Below, in pieces: positions 1 through 10,499 of a stretch of 32,267 nucleotides of DNA (the first letter of the stretch is position 1; each line of letters opens with the position of its first letter). The notes below the pieces were generated by a model, which had not been told where the DNA came from, made no database searches, and saw nothing but the letters and a program-made list of their open reading frames with translations. The position numbers were made by a program, and so were the translations under genes. This DNA comes from Paramacrobiotus richtersi (lineage: Eukaryota > Tardigrada > Eutardigrada > Parachela > Macrobiotidae), in contig JAQGAU010000274.1 in assembly GCA_034698045.1 (NCBI GenBank), forward strand, positions 1 to 32,267, written 5' to 3'.

Positions 1-1535
1 GTCCTCAGCCAAACTGCGCTCCCGTATACTGCGTCAGGACCACTTCCAGGTCAGCCGTCTCTCCCCACTGCCGGCTGCTATCACCGCCCTGCTGCCCTCA
101 CACTTACCACACTGGAAAGCACTTTGCCAAAATCTCTACAACTATCTCTCGCCCATATCGGTCAGCAGCACCGAGCTCGTCTACTTGCGGCCGTCTTCTA
201 GCCATTATCTGGCTCAGTCGGAGTCTGACATGGTGAGTTACGTACCTGTGGTATTGGTAAGCCCGATGATCAGATCTTATGGTACCGTGTTGTTTGACAA
301 GAAATGAATTGATATATCAACCGAAGCCTTGTTTTGTCACATCCTTTCTTTCTACAGCTGCATGCTTTTTCTTGTACAGAACACGATATTTGACAATGCG
401 CCAGGATGGATCGCTGACGGCATCGAGCGGGGAGCTGTGTGGGTGAAGCAGGGATGGCAGTGCTCTGGGTCGTTGGCTGCAGCTTCGCTTATGGTAGGTG
501 TCAGAGCACCACACAGTTTCGGTATTTCTTGTCGGAGACCGAGAAGATTTGACCTGCTGATATGCGCATCGTAGGTTGAGGACAGTGCGGAGTGGACGCT
601 ACAGAATGTGACCCATCTCGTCGTGGAGAAAATGTTGAGTTGCTTAGGCACAATGCAACGGGCGAGTGTGCGACGCGTCTGCCGTCTCTTTGACGAGCTC
701 GTTTGCGGAATCTTGTCCGCTGACATCTGGTTGGCATACCGTGAGTGCGGCCTAGACAATGATGGCGGTTACTGGGGTTGCTGTGGGTGCAGCGAGCTGC
801 TCCAACATTACCCAGTGGTCACACCCCTCTTCAAATGCCTCATGGCGCGCACCCGCTACATTATCCTGACAGGAGAGGCAAAAGAGCAACGGGATTTGGA
901 TGATGAGTGCGTCTTGTCCAAGGTGCCGCAACTGGTGGGCATTTGCCGCCAACTGGGACACTTCACAACCGGTCAAACCATGGTACTGGTAGGTGGCCAC
1001 TGCGAGGTGGAGGGCGACGAGGTGTTCTTTTGGGAGAATGTCAGCGCTCTGGCAGCTTCCCTGGCCGGCGGCTGGTGGAAGAAGTTGCTGTTGAAGCGGT
1101 GCACTATGACTACCAGTCTCCCGGGGCTGGAGTTCAGCGGTGTGGTAGGCGTCGCCTCGCTGGTCGATGATCTGGGCGCGCTGGTGGAGCGGCAGTTGCC
1201 AGCCGTGAACGTGCAGTGGACGGTGGAGTGGTTGGAGCAGGTGCTGCAGGATGAGCTGCCCGGTCGCGACGAGCTTGAACATGTAACTCATCCGACACCG
1301 CTGCAGTTTGAATGCGCGTATCGTAGATAATGAATGTAACGTTGTTGTCTGTTAGGTCCTGTCTGTATTCGCTACTGGTGATCCGCGAGCGGGTAACTTC
1401 TATGCCAACTACCATTGGAACGACGAGCAGCTGGCCTCACTGGATTTCACCCGACTCTCCCGACTGGCCCAGTATGCCGTCAGCTGTATTGCTCCGCCGT
1501 ACTATCTCTTCCAAGGGCTCCCCAAAGGATTTTAA
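1..1535 (+). CDS. F-box-like protein, 3' part (5' end outside window)
   Basis: Exons 1-232 (frame begins at base 2), 380-493, 575-1282 and 1356-1535 join in phase 0 at every junction with GT..AG borders and stop at TAA 1533-1535. They give at least 410 residues. The third exon begins with an F-box-like helical stretch: HLVVEKMLSCLG, then RRVCRLFDELV, then ADIWL. This matches the hydrophobic pattern and the VCR-x-(W/F) core of F-boxes, which usually bind Skp1 and recruit substrates to SCF ubiquitin ligases. Downstream there is a Trp- and Leu-rich region with no recognised repeat. The C-terminus (ending LFQGLPKGF) is reached only through the last short exon. The first exon (SRLSPLPAAITALLP...LCQNLYNYL) may be another degenerate helical unit. 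The exon structure is well supported. The F-box call is moderate, because the classic LP-x-E start of the motif is not visible. Confidence 0.72.
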
Positions 1536-3472
1536 TGTCATTCCCCTAAGTAAATGTTCAGCTTACTGATACATTATGGTCTTGTTCACTGCGCTCCTTT
1601 TTGACTGAAGTTTTTTTCCTTTTGGCACAATTTCTCTCGTTTGTGATAAGGCATTTTGCTCAGCTGCCCTTTTGGCACGATAGTTTATGATCAAATAGTT
1701 CAAGTATTGTCTGCTTTTATTCCATGATCCGTTGGATACTTTTGACAATTGTCCGTCAACATGTGCGTTGTACTCAATTGATCAATGTTTATAAACATGC
1801 TGATTGCTCAGAAGGATGTTATAAAGCCACCACGATCTTTGGTCGGTCTGATGTACTTAAACAACAATTACGCTTGAGATTTGCGCTTCACACGTGAGCT
1901 TAACAGACTCACGCAAACAACAAAATGCAAAAATCGCTTTTAAGCTAGTTTGGTAACCTACTGTTCCCAACTAAACCAGGAAAAACACACATATTTGTGC
2001 AATGAGTTATTTGATTTGGTGTCGGTAATTCCGAAATGCACTTTCTATCGGAGAACTGCATCTACTAGCTGGAACTGCAGCTATTAGTAATAGCCTATTA
2101 CATCACGTCGTCACGAGAAGGTGTTTGTTATATGTTGTTTTGCAAATCATAAAACGTTAATGTAAGCATATCAGCTATTAAGTATAAAAATTAATAAGCA
2201 AATTTGTTTTGGTGTACGCGACTGAGGCCAAAGTAGATGTATATCGTAAAGTGAATTTTATAAAGTGCGGAAAGTGATATTGAAATAAAGTCGGAGACGA
2301 GGCAGATTGATTGCGATTTGTTCCAAAACATTTTAACGATAAATTATTATATCTCCAAAATCCAGATGACGATGCTCTGCTAACGTGAGTCTCACGCCGT
2401 GAGACACGCACCAGAGTACAGACGTACAATGGAGGCGAATAGCTAGGTGGTGGGGACAGTAGTCAGCGTTGCTGACTCTTTTATAGAATAACCCCAGCAG
2501 TAGTTACTGGATCCCATGTCAGCAACACCGGCATGAAACGGCTAATGTTATCAACATGTCTCGCAGTCTATCGGTAAAGTGATCGGTGATATGCCGATTC
2601 CCTGCCGTACAGTACACACATCAATGCCAAGTTAAAGGTCAAGAGTAGATAGCGGATATTGTGAAGGCGTACTCTCATCAGGCGACATACAACATCAGTT
2701 TCGAGTCAGAGTGGCGGATGGACTCACCGAGCTATGACGAACATTCATTATTGATCAAAACTATTTACTATGCGTAATGTTTCTCGACTGTTTAATCAGC
2801 AGTTCTAGTACGTAAATTATACATGGCGGAAACCATGAAGTGATCCAATGAGTAATGCTAAAAGTTCATCGATCGCCGACATCGTTCAGTAGAGAGGCGT
2901 TCAGCAGAGATTGGTGCGCTATTCAAAAGACGAAGTGACGACAGACGAACGGAGTCTGTATAATCCATACGAACGAAAGGTTGCACTGAAAAATTTCTGG
3001 CAATTTTTATTACTCGTGTTGATTTTCTAAACCTTATTGCTAACTTTCGAGTTTTACCTGTAGTCCATACTAATGCATAATAAGCAGTACAACACAACCA
3101 AACCATACTGGATTGTCTTGTAGATTAGCAACGGCAACAGCACCAATTCAATGCGAACGGTATTGCCTATGGCGACATACAAGTAATCATAAAATACACT
3201 GGCGATGTCTTTATTCTGGGTTTGTTGAACATTATTTATATGTTTGAACTTACATTTACGATGATAAAAGGTTTGTCTGAATTCTTGCAGATAGAATAAT
3301 ATTAGAATTTTCTTCTTGCTAGAAATGTGCTAAGGTTCTGTGCGGACGTACTGCGAAAGACAACTCAGACGACCATTGCGCACGACGTTTTCTATCCCAT
3401 CCGCGAAATACATAAAAACATCTGACTGGATATCAAATCGTTTGCAAGAAATGTTAAGTTTTGTGGCATGGG
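1536..3472. other. Intergenic, no gene seen
   Basis: Nothing here joins into a convincing multi-exon coding frame on either strand; open frames are under about 85 codons and lack family motifs. Two small inverted repeats are visible: AGTCAGC/GCTGACT at about 2461-2478, and GTCTCAC/GTGAGAC at about 2388-2404. The 3' part must hold the promoter and leader of the protease gene that starts at 3473, but no clear TATA box was recognised. Confidence 0.5.
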
Positions 3473-6400
3473 ATGTTTTATGTAGCACTGCTTGTTTTAC
3501 ACGTGTCAGCGCACTACAGCGCTCTGTTGCTGAGACCATGCGGATCAGCTTGCAAGTCCGTAACCAACACACAAACCAGCCAGCGTATCGAAGTGCTGGC
3601 CGAACCCGTGCACTTCACATCGCCAGGATTTCCTAACGCGCAAAATCAGTCCGTTACTTATTATTATTCCATACAGTCGCAGTCTGATTCAGATACGTTT
3701 CGTGGTCTTCGAGTAAGCAAGTAAAGCGTCACGACAAAAACTTCAAATTCACAGACTCTTCGAATTGCAGCTGCGTAGCGCGACCTTCAATGTGGGCAAA
3801 TCTTTGGCGAGCTATCCATACTGTGACGAGTCCGATAGTCTGGTTGTGTGGGACGCACATTGTGAGTTTGCGTTAACAAAACCATTAGAGACTGCAGAAA
3901 AGTATAAAGGACGAGGGCATGTTTTTTGCTTGTTTGAAGATTTGGAGATTTTGCCATACTATGCACTGGGAATGTTCTGTGGAAATCAGACACTGGACAT
4001 AATTACGTATAGTCCAAATGCTGTATGACGCTATTTCAGTTTTTGTACTCGTTGATGTGGTTGTCGTAATCAGCTGTCACTGAGCAGGCGAAAGTATAGC
4101 GAAACCTAATCTTCTTCGAACTGCAGGACTAGGGTCACTGTGACAGCAAATTTTAATGAAATGCGACTTTTAGGTCTTGCTGTACAGAACGACAAGCAGA
4201 TATGCGTCGCCTGGGTTCAACATTACTGTTACGAGTAAGTCGGTCAGTCTGGGGTTATTTTACGTTAACATAAGGTGTTGCTGTACGTGAAGCTTGTTGC
4301 TGTATATAAAACTCCATTGTGAAATGTTGATCAAAGTAAAGCGGAATGTTCAGGTTTTAATAAAAGCAAAATATTTAGGATCTTGTGGACTGCGCCACTT
4401 TGAGTGCCCATCAAAGAGGAGCGTCTGTATTGCTTATCACCATATTTGCGATGGTAGGCGCTATGCTTCGACATTTATCTTAACTACCGTACCACAAGTA
4501 TACACCAAGATCTGCACTAATAACGATCATCCTCATAACTTGCACCATTCGGAATTCACAAAGATTATGATTGTATATTTCCGTTGCATTAATATTGCAC
4601 CTGATGTACGTAACAGTAGTAGTGAGCTGCATCCTGTAGGCACCAAAGATTGCCCGGAAGGTGAAGACGAGATCTGTACACTGCAGTGTGGAGTTCCTCC
4701 GATTTCGTCCAGTGAAGTCTCTGCTCCTGTCCGAATCGTCGGTGGTACCGAGGTATGGCTAGTCTGAACCAGTTCTTTATACTAGAATAATGAAGCACAT
4801 CGAAACTTCAGTCAGATCCCCATACGTGGCCCTGGCAAGCACACTTGTCCGTATGGTATACGGGAAGAGAGAAAGGATCCAGCACATGCGGTGGCTCTCT
4901 TGTGAGACGAATCGGTTTACATCATAGAGACAAGAAGCACTCACAAACGGCACCTTACAGATCGGTCCACAATGGGTGATTACGGCAGCACACTGCTGTG
5001 CAGATATGGGGTAATATCCAGGGTTTCAGCATAATCATTCTTTCTGCAACAACTCCGCGTTTCTTGATAGTACATACTTTTGGCTTGCGAGTGACTGCAA
5101 ACGCGAAGCGGCCGATTTCTGATGTTTACTAGACAAGACCGCGTTCCCTGCGTTCCATATTGTGGAAGCTTCGGACATTGACGTGACTCTGGGCATTCAC
5201 AACACGGCTGAAAAGAACAAGGAGAACACATACGCAGTTAAATCGGTCATCGTCCATCCACGCTACAATCCTTTGGAAAGTTTCCAGTGCGACTACTGTT
5301 TTCTCCAGTTAGAGAAGGTATGTTAGATCTCTTATATTTAGTTAAGGTGAAAAAATACCCTGTGGGTTCCGATTTCGGTGGTTCCCAAAGAAAATTTCTT
5401 ACATCAAATCGCAGACGTGTATCGTTACCCCATATGGTACACATGATAGAAAAGGGATTGCTCTACCCTGTGGTCAGGTCATTGCTTACCCGCAGCGCGC
5501 GCGCAGCCCACAACAGGTGTGTAAACAAAGAGCAGGTAAATAAGAGGAAAAGTCTCGATAAATTCAGCCGTGCATCAGAAGTATGATTTGGAAACGGTAT
5601 AAAATGCGTAAAAACACAAGAAAGATTATCACACAAGCTTTTTCGATTTCACAGATTACGTAAAAAGTTATCGAATTTTGAATATTTTAAAATTCAATAT
5701 CTTTTGACACAATCGACGAAATCTAAAAAGCTTGTGTAATAACGTTGCTTATCTTTTTATGCATTTTACAGCGTTTTCACTTTGTACTTTTGATGTACGG
5801 CTGAATTTATCGAGACTTTTCTTCTTATTCACCTTCTCTTTGTTTACACACCTGTTGTGGGCTGCGCGCGCTCCGGGTAAACAATGACCTGATCACAGGT
5901 AAGGTTGGGGTAGAGCAATTCCTTTTCTATCATGTGTACCATATGCGGTAACGAATCACATCTGCAATTTCGTGCAAAACAGGATCTGAGCGAACCACCC
6001 AAAACGGTACCCACTGGGTATTGTTTCGCCTTAATAATGGCAATTTACTGTAGAACTTCACTTTTTTAATCGTTTAAACGATATGGAAGTACAGTATGAT
6101 CATGTGGATATGCTGCATGTAAAAGACGAAAGCGTGTACAGATACATGTGAAGACTGATGTAAAATTGCAGCTCAAAGAAAGAATAACTGTAGACAGACG
6201 TACCGCGATGCTGGCCTGCATATTTCCATAATATTTCAAACATCAAAACAAATATTATGCACGTCGTCCACACTTTACTGGTGCCATACATAGTAACAAA
6301 AGAAATTAAATGTTTTTTATCAGCATACAAATAAGGTACTTGGCTTTTTGGCAGACGGTGCCGTTTAACGACAAAATCCAGCCAATCTGCTTGCCACGCT

Positions 6401-7486
6401 ATCCTGATCCACCTCCCGGTGCAACTTGCTACGCCACCGGTTTTGGTAAGACCCATCAAAGAGACAGCCAAGAGCAGGTTCGAGATCCGCTGCCGAGCGT
6501 GCCGCTGCAGGTAATTTGACCCAAACCCTCGGGCTCCAATTTTGCTCTTCTGCAGCTGCCCTAATGTTTGTGGATGACAAGCCGGCTACATTTAAAATTA
6601 AAGCATCTTATTAATTTGTTCAAGATCTTAACAAAGCCCTGCTTACCAGGTTGATTTGAAACTGATGGGTGCCATAAACTGCACTCGATCTGTCGGGGCT
6701 GGTGGGGCCAACATGTTGTCGCTGACTCCGGACATGGCGTGTGCTAATAGCAGCAACAAGGAGACAGCAAAAGACACGTAACCGTCCTTTACGCTATGGA
6801 CGTGAGAACATATTTTGATATGTTTTGATTGTCGGCAGATGCTCGGGAGATAGTGGCGGACCGTTAAGTTGCCGCGTACCCAATATGTTTCCGCTACAGT
6901 GGCAGCTATACGGCTCAACATCATGGGGATAGTAAGGCTTAGATTGTATTTTTGTTTCGAATGTTGCACATTTAAAAACAGGCACGTCATCATTATAATT
7001 ATTTTGTGGTAATCTCAAGCATACACTGCCCTTGCATTTTACGAAGTTATGCAAGTTGTATTTTGCAAAGGTTACGAACTGCAAACAAATGCTTCCAGAG
7101 TTATCCATCAGTACTTTAAGCGCCATAAGCAATTTTCAGTATCGTGCTTGTTCTGTAGTTTACGAAAACAAACAATCGTCTGTTCATAATTGCATGTTTT
7201 TTCTTCTTCAACGAACAGTGGCTGTGCTAGTGGAACACCCGGTGTGTACGCTCGTACAAGAACCTCTATGGCTTTCCTAGCCGATATCCTGTATTCAACC
7301 AACCGGGCCGGCTGGTTCAGTAACACCACCGTGCCGGTAGTTAATTGGGAAATTGCTCTGCAGCAGTCTCCGGAAGAATACGAACTGATCATCAAGAAAA
7401 TCAAAGGGATCTATGTTTTGAGCGCCAAACGCTTGGCTCTTACGATCTCAACGTACCTGTTGGCGACCGTGATGCATGTGATGTGA
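3473..7486 (+). CDS. CUB-LDLa-trypsin-like (S1) serine protease, 13 exons
   Basis: Exons: 3473-3712, 3771-3861, 3940-4022, 4174-4234, 4379-4453, 4640-4752, 4812-4901, 4961-4997, 5133-5317, 6355-6510, 6650-6777, 6839-6931 and 7219-7486, giving about 539 residues. Order: hydrophobic signal peptide (about 1-20); CUB domain (about 40-158, with [16 protein letters not shown] and PGFNITV); one LDLa module (about 160-197, ending [15 protein letters not shown]); activation site RIVGGTE (about 215-221); S1 domain. The catalytic triad is present: His262 in TAAHC, Asp317 in QCDYCFLQL, Ser425 in GDSGGPL. Asp419, six residues before the Ser, is the S1-pocket Asp189 equivalent and predicts trypsin-like Arg/Lys cleavage. 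The C-terminus extends about 70 residues past the GVYAR motif and ends in a hydrophobic run ([17 protein letters not shown]), which could be a membrane or GPI signal. ATG 3473 was chosen because the upstream in-frame start is TTG. The exon 8/9 border is uncertain: the obvious donor at 5011 is out of phase. The intron 5318-6354 hosts a palindromic element. Confidence 0.88.
5346..6030. mobile_element. Palindromic (foldback) MITE-like element, TTAA-flanked
   Basis: The left half (5346 to about 5685) and the right half (about 5690-6030) are near-exact reverse complements over their whole length, so the element is one inverted repeat with essentially no spacer; the centre is near 5688. Ends: GGTGAAAAAATACCC on the left against GGCGAAACAATACCC on the inverted right end. 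TTAA lies immediately outside both ends (5342-5345 and 6031-6034), consistent with a 4-bp target duplication. There is no transposase frame. TTAA targeting is typical of piggyBac-type transposons, but the CCC-type piggyBac tips are not seen, so the family is an inference. It sits in an intron of the protease gene, in the spot between the catalytic Asp exon and the next exon. Confidence 0.85.
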
Positions 7487-7857
7487 ATGTACAGCTTGCT
7501 GAGTTTTCTGCGTAGTGGACAGATTCTGAACTCTTCTGCATTGATCGGTACAATTTGCTAAAATAGTGACTAACTAGTATTCCGTTTTTTTGTCATTTGT
7601 TATGCCTGTTACTAAAGCTGCACTCTGACACACTTTGACCAAAGTACGTGTATTTTGTCTACGTATACTTGTTACTGAAAAACTGCTAGTACACGATATA
7701 TCTTGTTTCGTCAACACGGGGATTAACAGATTCGCGTTTCTAGTCATTGTATGGAACAAATCGTGCTGTTACGAATCTCTGTGATGCTATACATAGCGGA
7801 TCACGAAATGACCTGCTCCGTGCTGCTGGCCAATGGGAATCCGTCCCCCAATAATGC

Positions 7858-7897
7858 TGATTGGCTGTGTCCATGCAGTATCTTTTCACTATATAAG
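7858..7897 (+). promoter_or_regulatory. CCAAT and TATA core promoter of the CCCH gene
   Basis: An inverted CCAAT motif (ATTGG, 7860-7864) is followed 26 nt later by TATATAAG (7890-7897). This lies about 190 nt before the ATG of the CCCH-finger gene. Spacing and order fit a class II core promoter, with transcription expected to start near 7920-7930. Confidence 0.55.
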
Positions 7898-8011
7898 TCC
7901 ACCAGATTTATTAGCATTTATTCTCGCAGTTAATTCCACATTTGCCAAACCGTAAACGGTAGATTTTACTGTATAATTGTAGTGAATCTTTGATTGGTTT
8001 CGCTCGTTGGT

Positions 8012-8074
8012 TTCCGTATTGATTATCGGTTTCCCTTATTGACTTCCGTATTAGTTATTGGTTTTCCTATTGTC
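8012..8074 (+). repeat. Two-copy tandem repeat of about 31-32 bp in the leader
   Basis: Copy 1 (8012-8043) and copy 2 (8044-8074) both read TTCCGTATT, then a GA/AG swap, TTAT, a GGTTT-type run and TATTG. They are adjacent and differ by a few bases. They lie between the presumed transcription start and the ATG at 8087 of the CCCH gene, so they would be in its 5' leader. Confidence 0.6.
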
Positions 8075-8086
8075 ATTTTCGCAAGG

Positions 8087-8839
8087 ATGCTTCCCAGCAA
8101 ATCCAAGCGCCTGTCATCGTTGGGAAGCCACTACCTCGGCCACAGTATTATCCAGCCAAATCTTCCACCACACACGTTCGCCCGTGAGAAGAACGACCGG
8201 TATAAGACGGAACTGTGTGTGAATCTGCGCAACACCGGCCGTTGTGTGTATGGGAGCAAATGCCACTACCGACACCCGGACGATGCTTCGGACCATTTGA
8301 AACCAGTAAAGGACACACGCCGTGAACCTCACGATAGCACCGTGCCGAACCGGGATCCTGCTGCATCACGGAAGCTTGAACAGACTGTGTATGGGAACGT
8401 AGGATCAACCGGCCGGAGTCCATTAGCCAGCACGAATAAAGTAAGGTCACCATGTATGTAACGTTTCGTTTGATTATGAAAGCACCTTATAGTATGCGCT
8501 CATAGCCAAGATTTTGCATATTATCTTTTTCTCGGACTGTGTTGTTTTCATGCATCATATGTTTCAAAGTGTTTTTAATTATGGGAAATAGCATAATACG
8601 TCTTAGTGTTCCGTTAAGGAGTCTGTAATTGCATGTTTTTGCAGACCGGGCCCAGTAACAAACGTGCAAGGACCGATCTGAGCGAGATTTGGCAGGACCA
8701 ATCAGAAGACGAGGACGGGTGGAGCCAGGCCGGACGCGAAAACCGCTTGACTGCGGTTCCGTCTCGACTGGGTCGGGAGTATGACCGAGATTACCTGGAC
8801 ACTTCTTCCGGACGTGACTTTGACCGGCTTTGGGATTGA
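8087..8839 (+). CDS. Single CCCH zinc-finger protein, tristetraprolin (ZFP36)-like
   Basis: Exons 8087-8440 and 8645-8839 join in phase 0 (donor GTAAGG, acceptor TTTGCAG) and encode 182 residues. Residues 38-63 read RYKTELC..., with C44-X8-C53-X5-C59-X3-H63. This is the canonical TTP-type finger, including the RYKTEL lead-in that in this family contacts UAUU in AU-rich mRNA 3'UTRs and promotes decay. Only one finger is present, whereas ZFP36 proteins have two in tandem, so RNA affinity and role may differ. The second exon is charged, with an acidic patch (SEDEDGW) and an Arg/Asp-rich end (GREYDRDYLD...GRDFDRLWD), and may be disordered. ATG 8087 is the first in-frame ATG after the TATA box; upstream in-frame starts are only TTG. 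A poly(A) signal lies at 9039. Confidence 0.85.
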
Positions 8840-9038
8840 TTCTTACTCTGCGTAATTGTTTCTTGCTTTCCCCAAATGAATGTATCATGTGGGGTTCTTA
8901 CTGTTCCTACTGTCTATACTGTAGCGAAGCATGAAGCGCTGCACTTGTATGGTATTTCTTGACTGAACTGCTTCGATCACGTTTATGCCTTCGCTTACTG
9001 AACAATGTCCGTTATCAACGGATTCGTGTACATTATCG

Positions 9039-9044
9039 AATAAA
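9039..9044 (+). terminator. AATAAA poly(A) signal of the CCCH gene
   Basis: AATAAA lies 200 nt after the stop codon and is followed within 25 nt by a T/GT-rich stretch (TCTTTTGAAAGTGTTT). This is a standard arrangement for cleavage and polyadenylation. Confidence 0.6.
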
Positions 9045-10499
9045 AATCTTTTGAAAGTGTTTCGCCGTTGTCACGTTCCTGCTCTGATATTGTTATATAC
9101 ATAGAACTATTTACGATTTCTTCATACGGACAGTGCTGCAGAAAACGAAACGTCCACAAAGGGTTTGCAAAGTCGCTTCATAACTATTAAGAGCAGAACA
9201 AATACGAAACATATGGTGAAGGCACCTTTGAGATTGTGCGCGAGCTGATCAGCAGGTCAAAACTGGTTTGTTAGATTTTATCCTTAATGCTCTCACAGTT
9301 TTTCAGCGGTTTCACATTTCTTTCAAACATCCAACGCAGTTACAGCTCTTATACCAAACGTGTCTTCAAATTAGATTAGATTCGACTTAGCGGTGGAGCA
9401 TTGGTGCAGTCGTCAGTTCCAGGGGTTGATTTCTGCTGATTTCTGTTCTATTCCTGATCGGCCGAACGTTCACGAATATGCACGCTCTTTCGCCATCCTT
9501 CTCGCGGATTCTTCGACACAGTTCGCAGCTTCCTGTGACTGTCGCACTGATACGAGTATTTTTGTTATAGGCTTATAGCAATGACTGTTTCTTTAGTCTT
9601 TTTGCGTACTTCTGAGCCATTCGAGGCCATGCGAGTCACAGAAATGGAATACCCGACGTGATGTAAACACTTGTACTCAAATGCGGCACCTAGTTGCACT
9701 TGCTTGAAGGTATCAGCTGCGACTCCACGAGTTCCGCTTCCATAATAATGGTCTAAGTAAGTGCACTTCTCTGTGTTTTGAGCAGTATGCTCATCCAATC
9801 CAGACGTTCACAAGCTAATCCGGCTGCAGTAGCCGCAGTAGATTATGTACGTTTGCGGGAGTTTTGCGAGGGTCAATTTGAAGTCAGTACAATAACGAAG
9901 ACGGAGTCCGGACTCGTACGATCGATCGATTTAGCGTAACCTGCAGGATTCCCATTCCAGGGTTGCAGTAGATCAGTTACGCAGGATCAGCAGGCTTGCT
10001 GCATAGAATTCTTGATTACCGACCTATGTTTCGACGTATGTTGCAAACTGAACCGTGTGTTATTAGGTGTGTGGCAATTAACACGTCTCCTAAAAGGGAA
10101 CCTTTCTTGCGATTTGTCACGCTGCTGTGGCAGTGAAATTAGGATGCTTGCCTGTCTGTATAAATCTTGTACTGGCAGACATGTCACCTCAGTGCTTTTT
10201 CCCATATGAAACACCATTATTTCAAGCAATCAAGAGCAACCGTGGATCTTTAGCGCAGCGAAGATAATGGAGATGTAACACCATCCTTTGGATTGCAACG
10301 TGATTTGTTCCCAGTTTTCAGTTATACATCCATCGTGTCGCTTAAAAGTTTTCCATAGAACTTTAGCGTCATTTTATCTATATCGCCGCACAATCGGTCT
10401 GAGCCAAAGTTTGCTGCTGACTGAAGTTTGATCAGAGTAGTCGTCTCAAGCGTCATCTATGGTATGTTATTTTGCTGATTGAAGAGTCGCTATACTACT
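9045..10499. other. Intergenic, no gene seen
   Basis: The open frames here are short, mostly lack ATG starts and show no family motif or phase-consistent exon pairs. The last few hundred bases should hold the promoter and leader of the 7-TM receptor at 10500, but no unambiguous TATA or CCAAT element was found. Confidence 0.45.

Noticed and set aside
3862..3897. Very short 36-nt intron option in the CUB domain
   Set aside because: The acceptor at 3938-3939 gives a 78-nt intron, keeps phase and yields the expected CUB spacing before LGMFCGNQ.
10479..10499. Upstream in-frame extension of the receptor start
   Set aside because: The extension begins at TTG, not ATG; the ATG at 10500 matches the start of the broken paralogue (MNSS).
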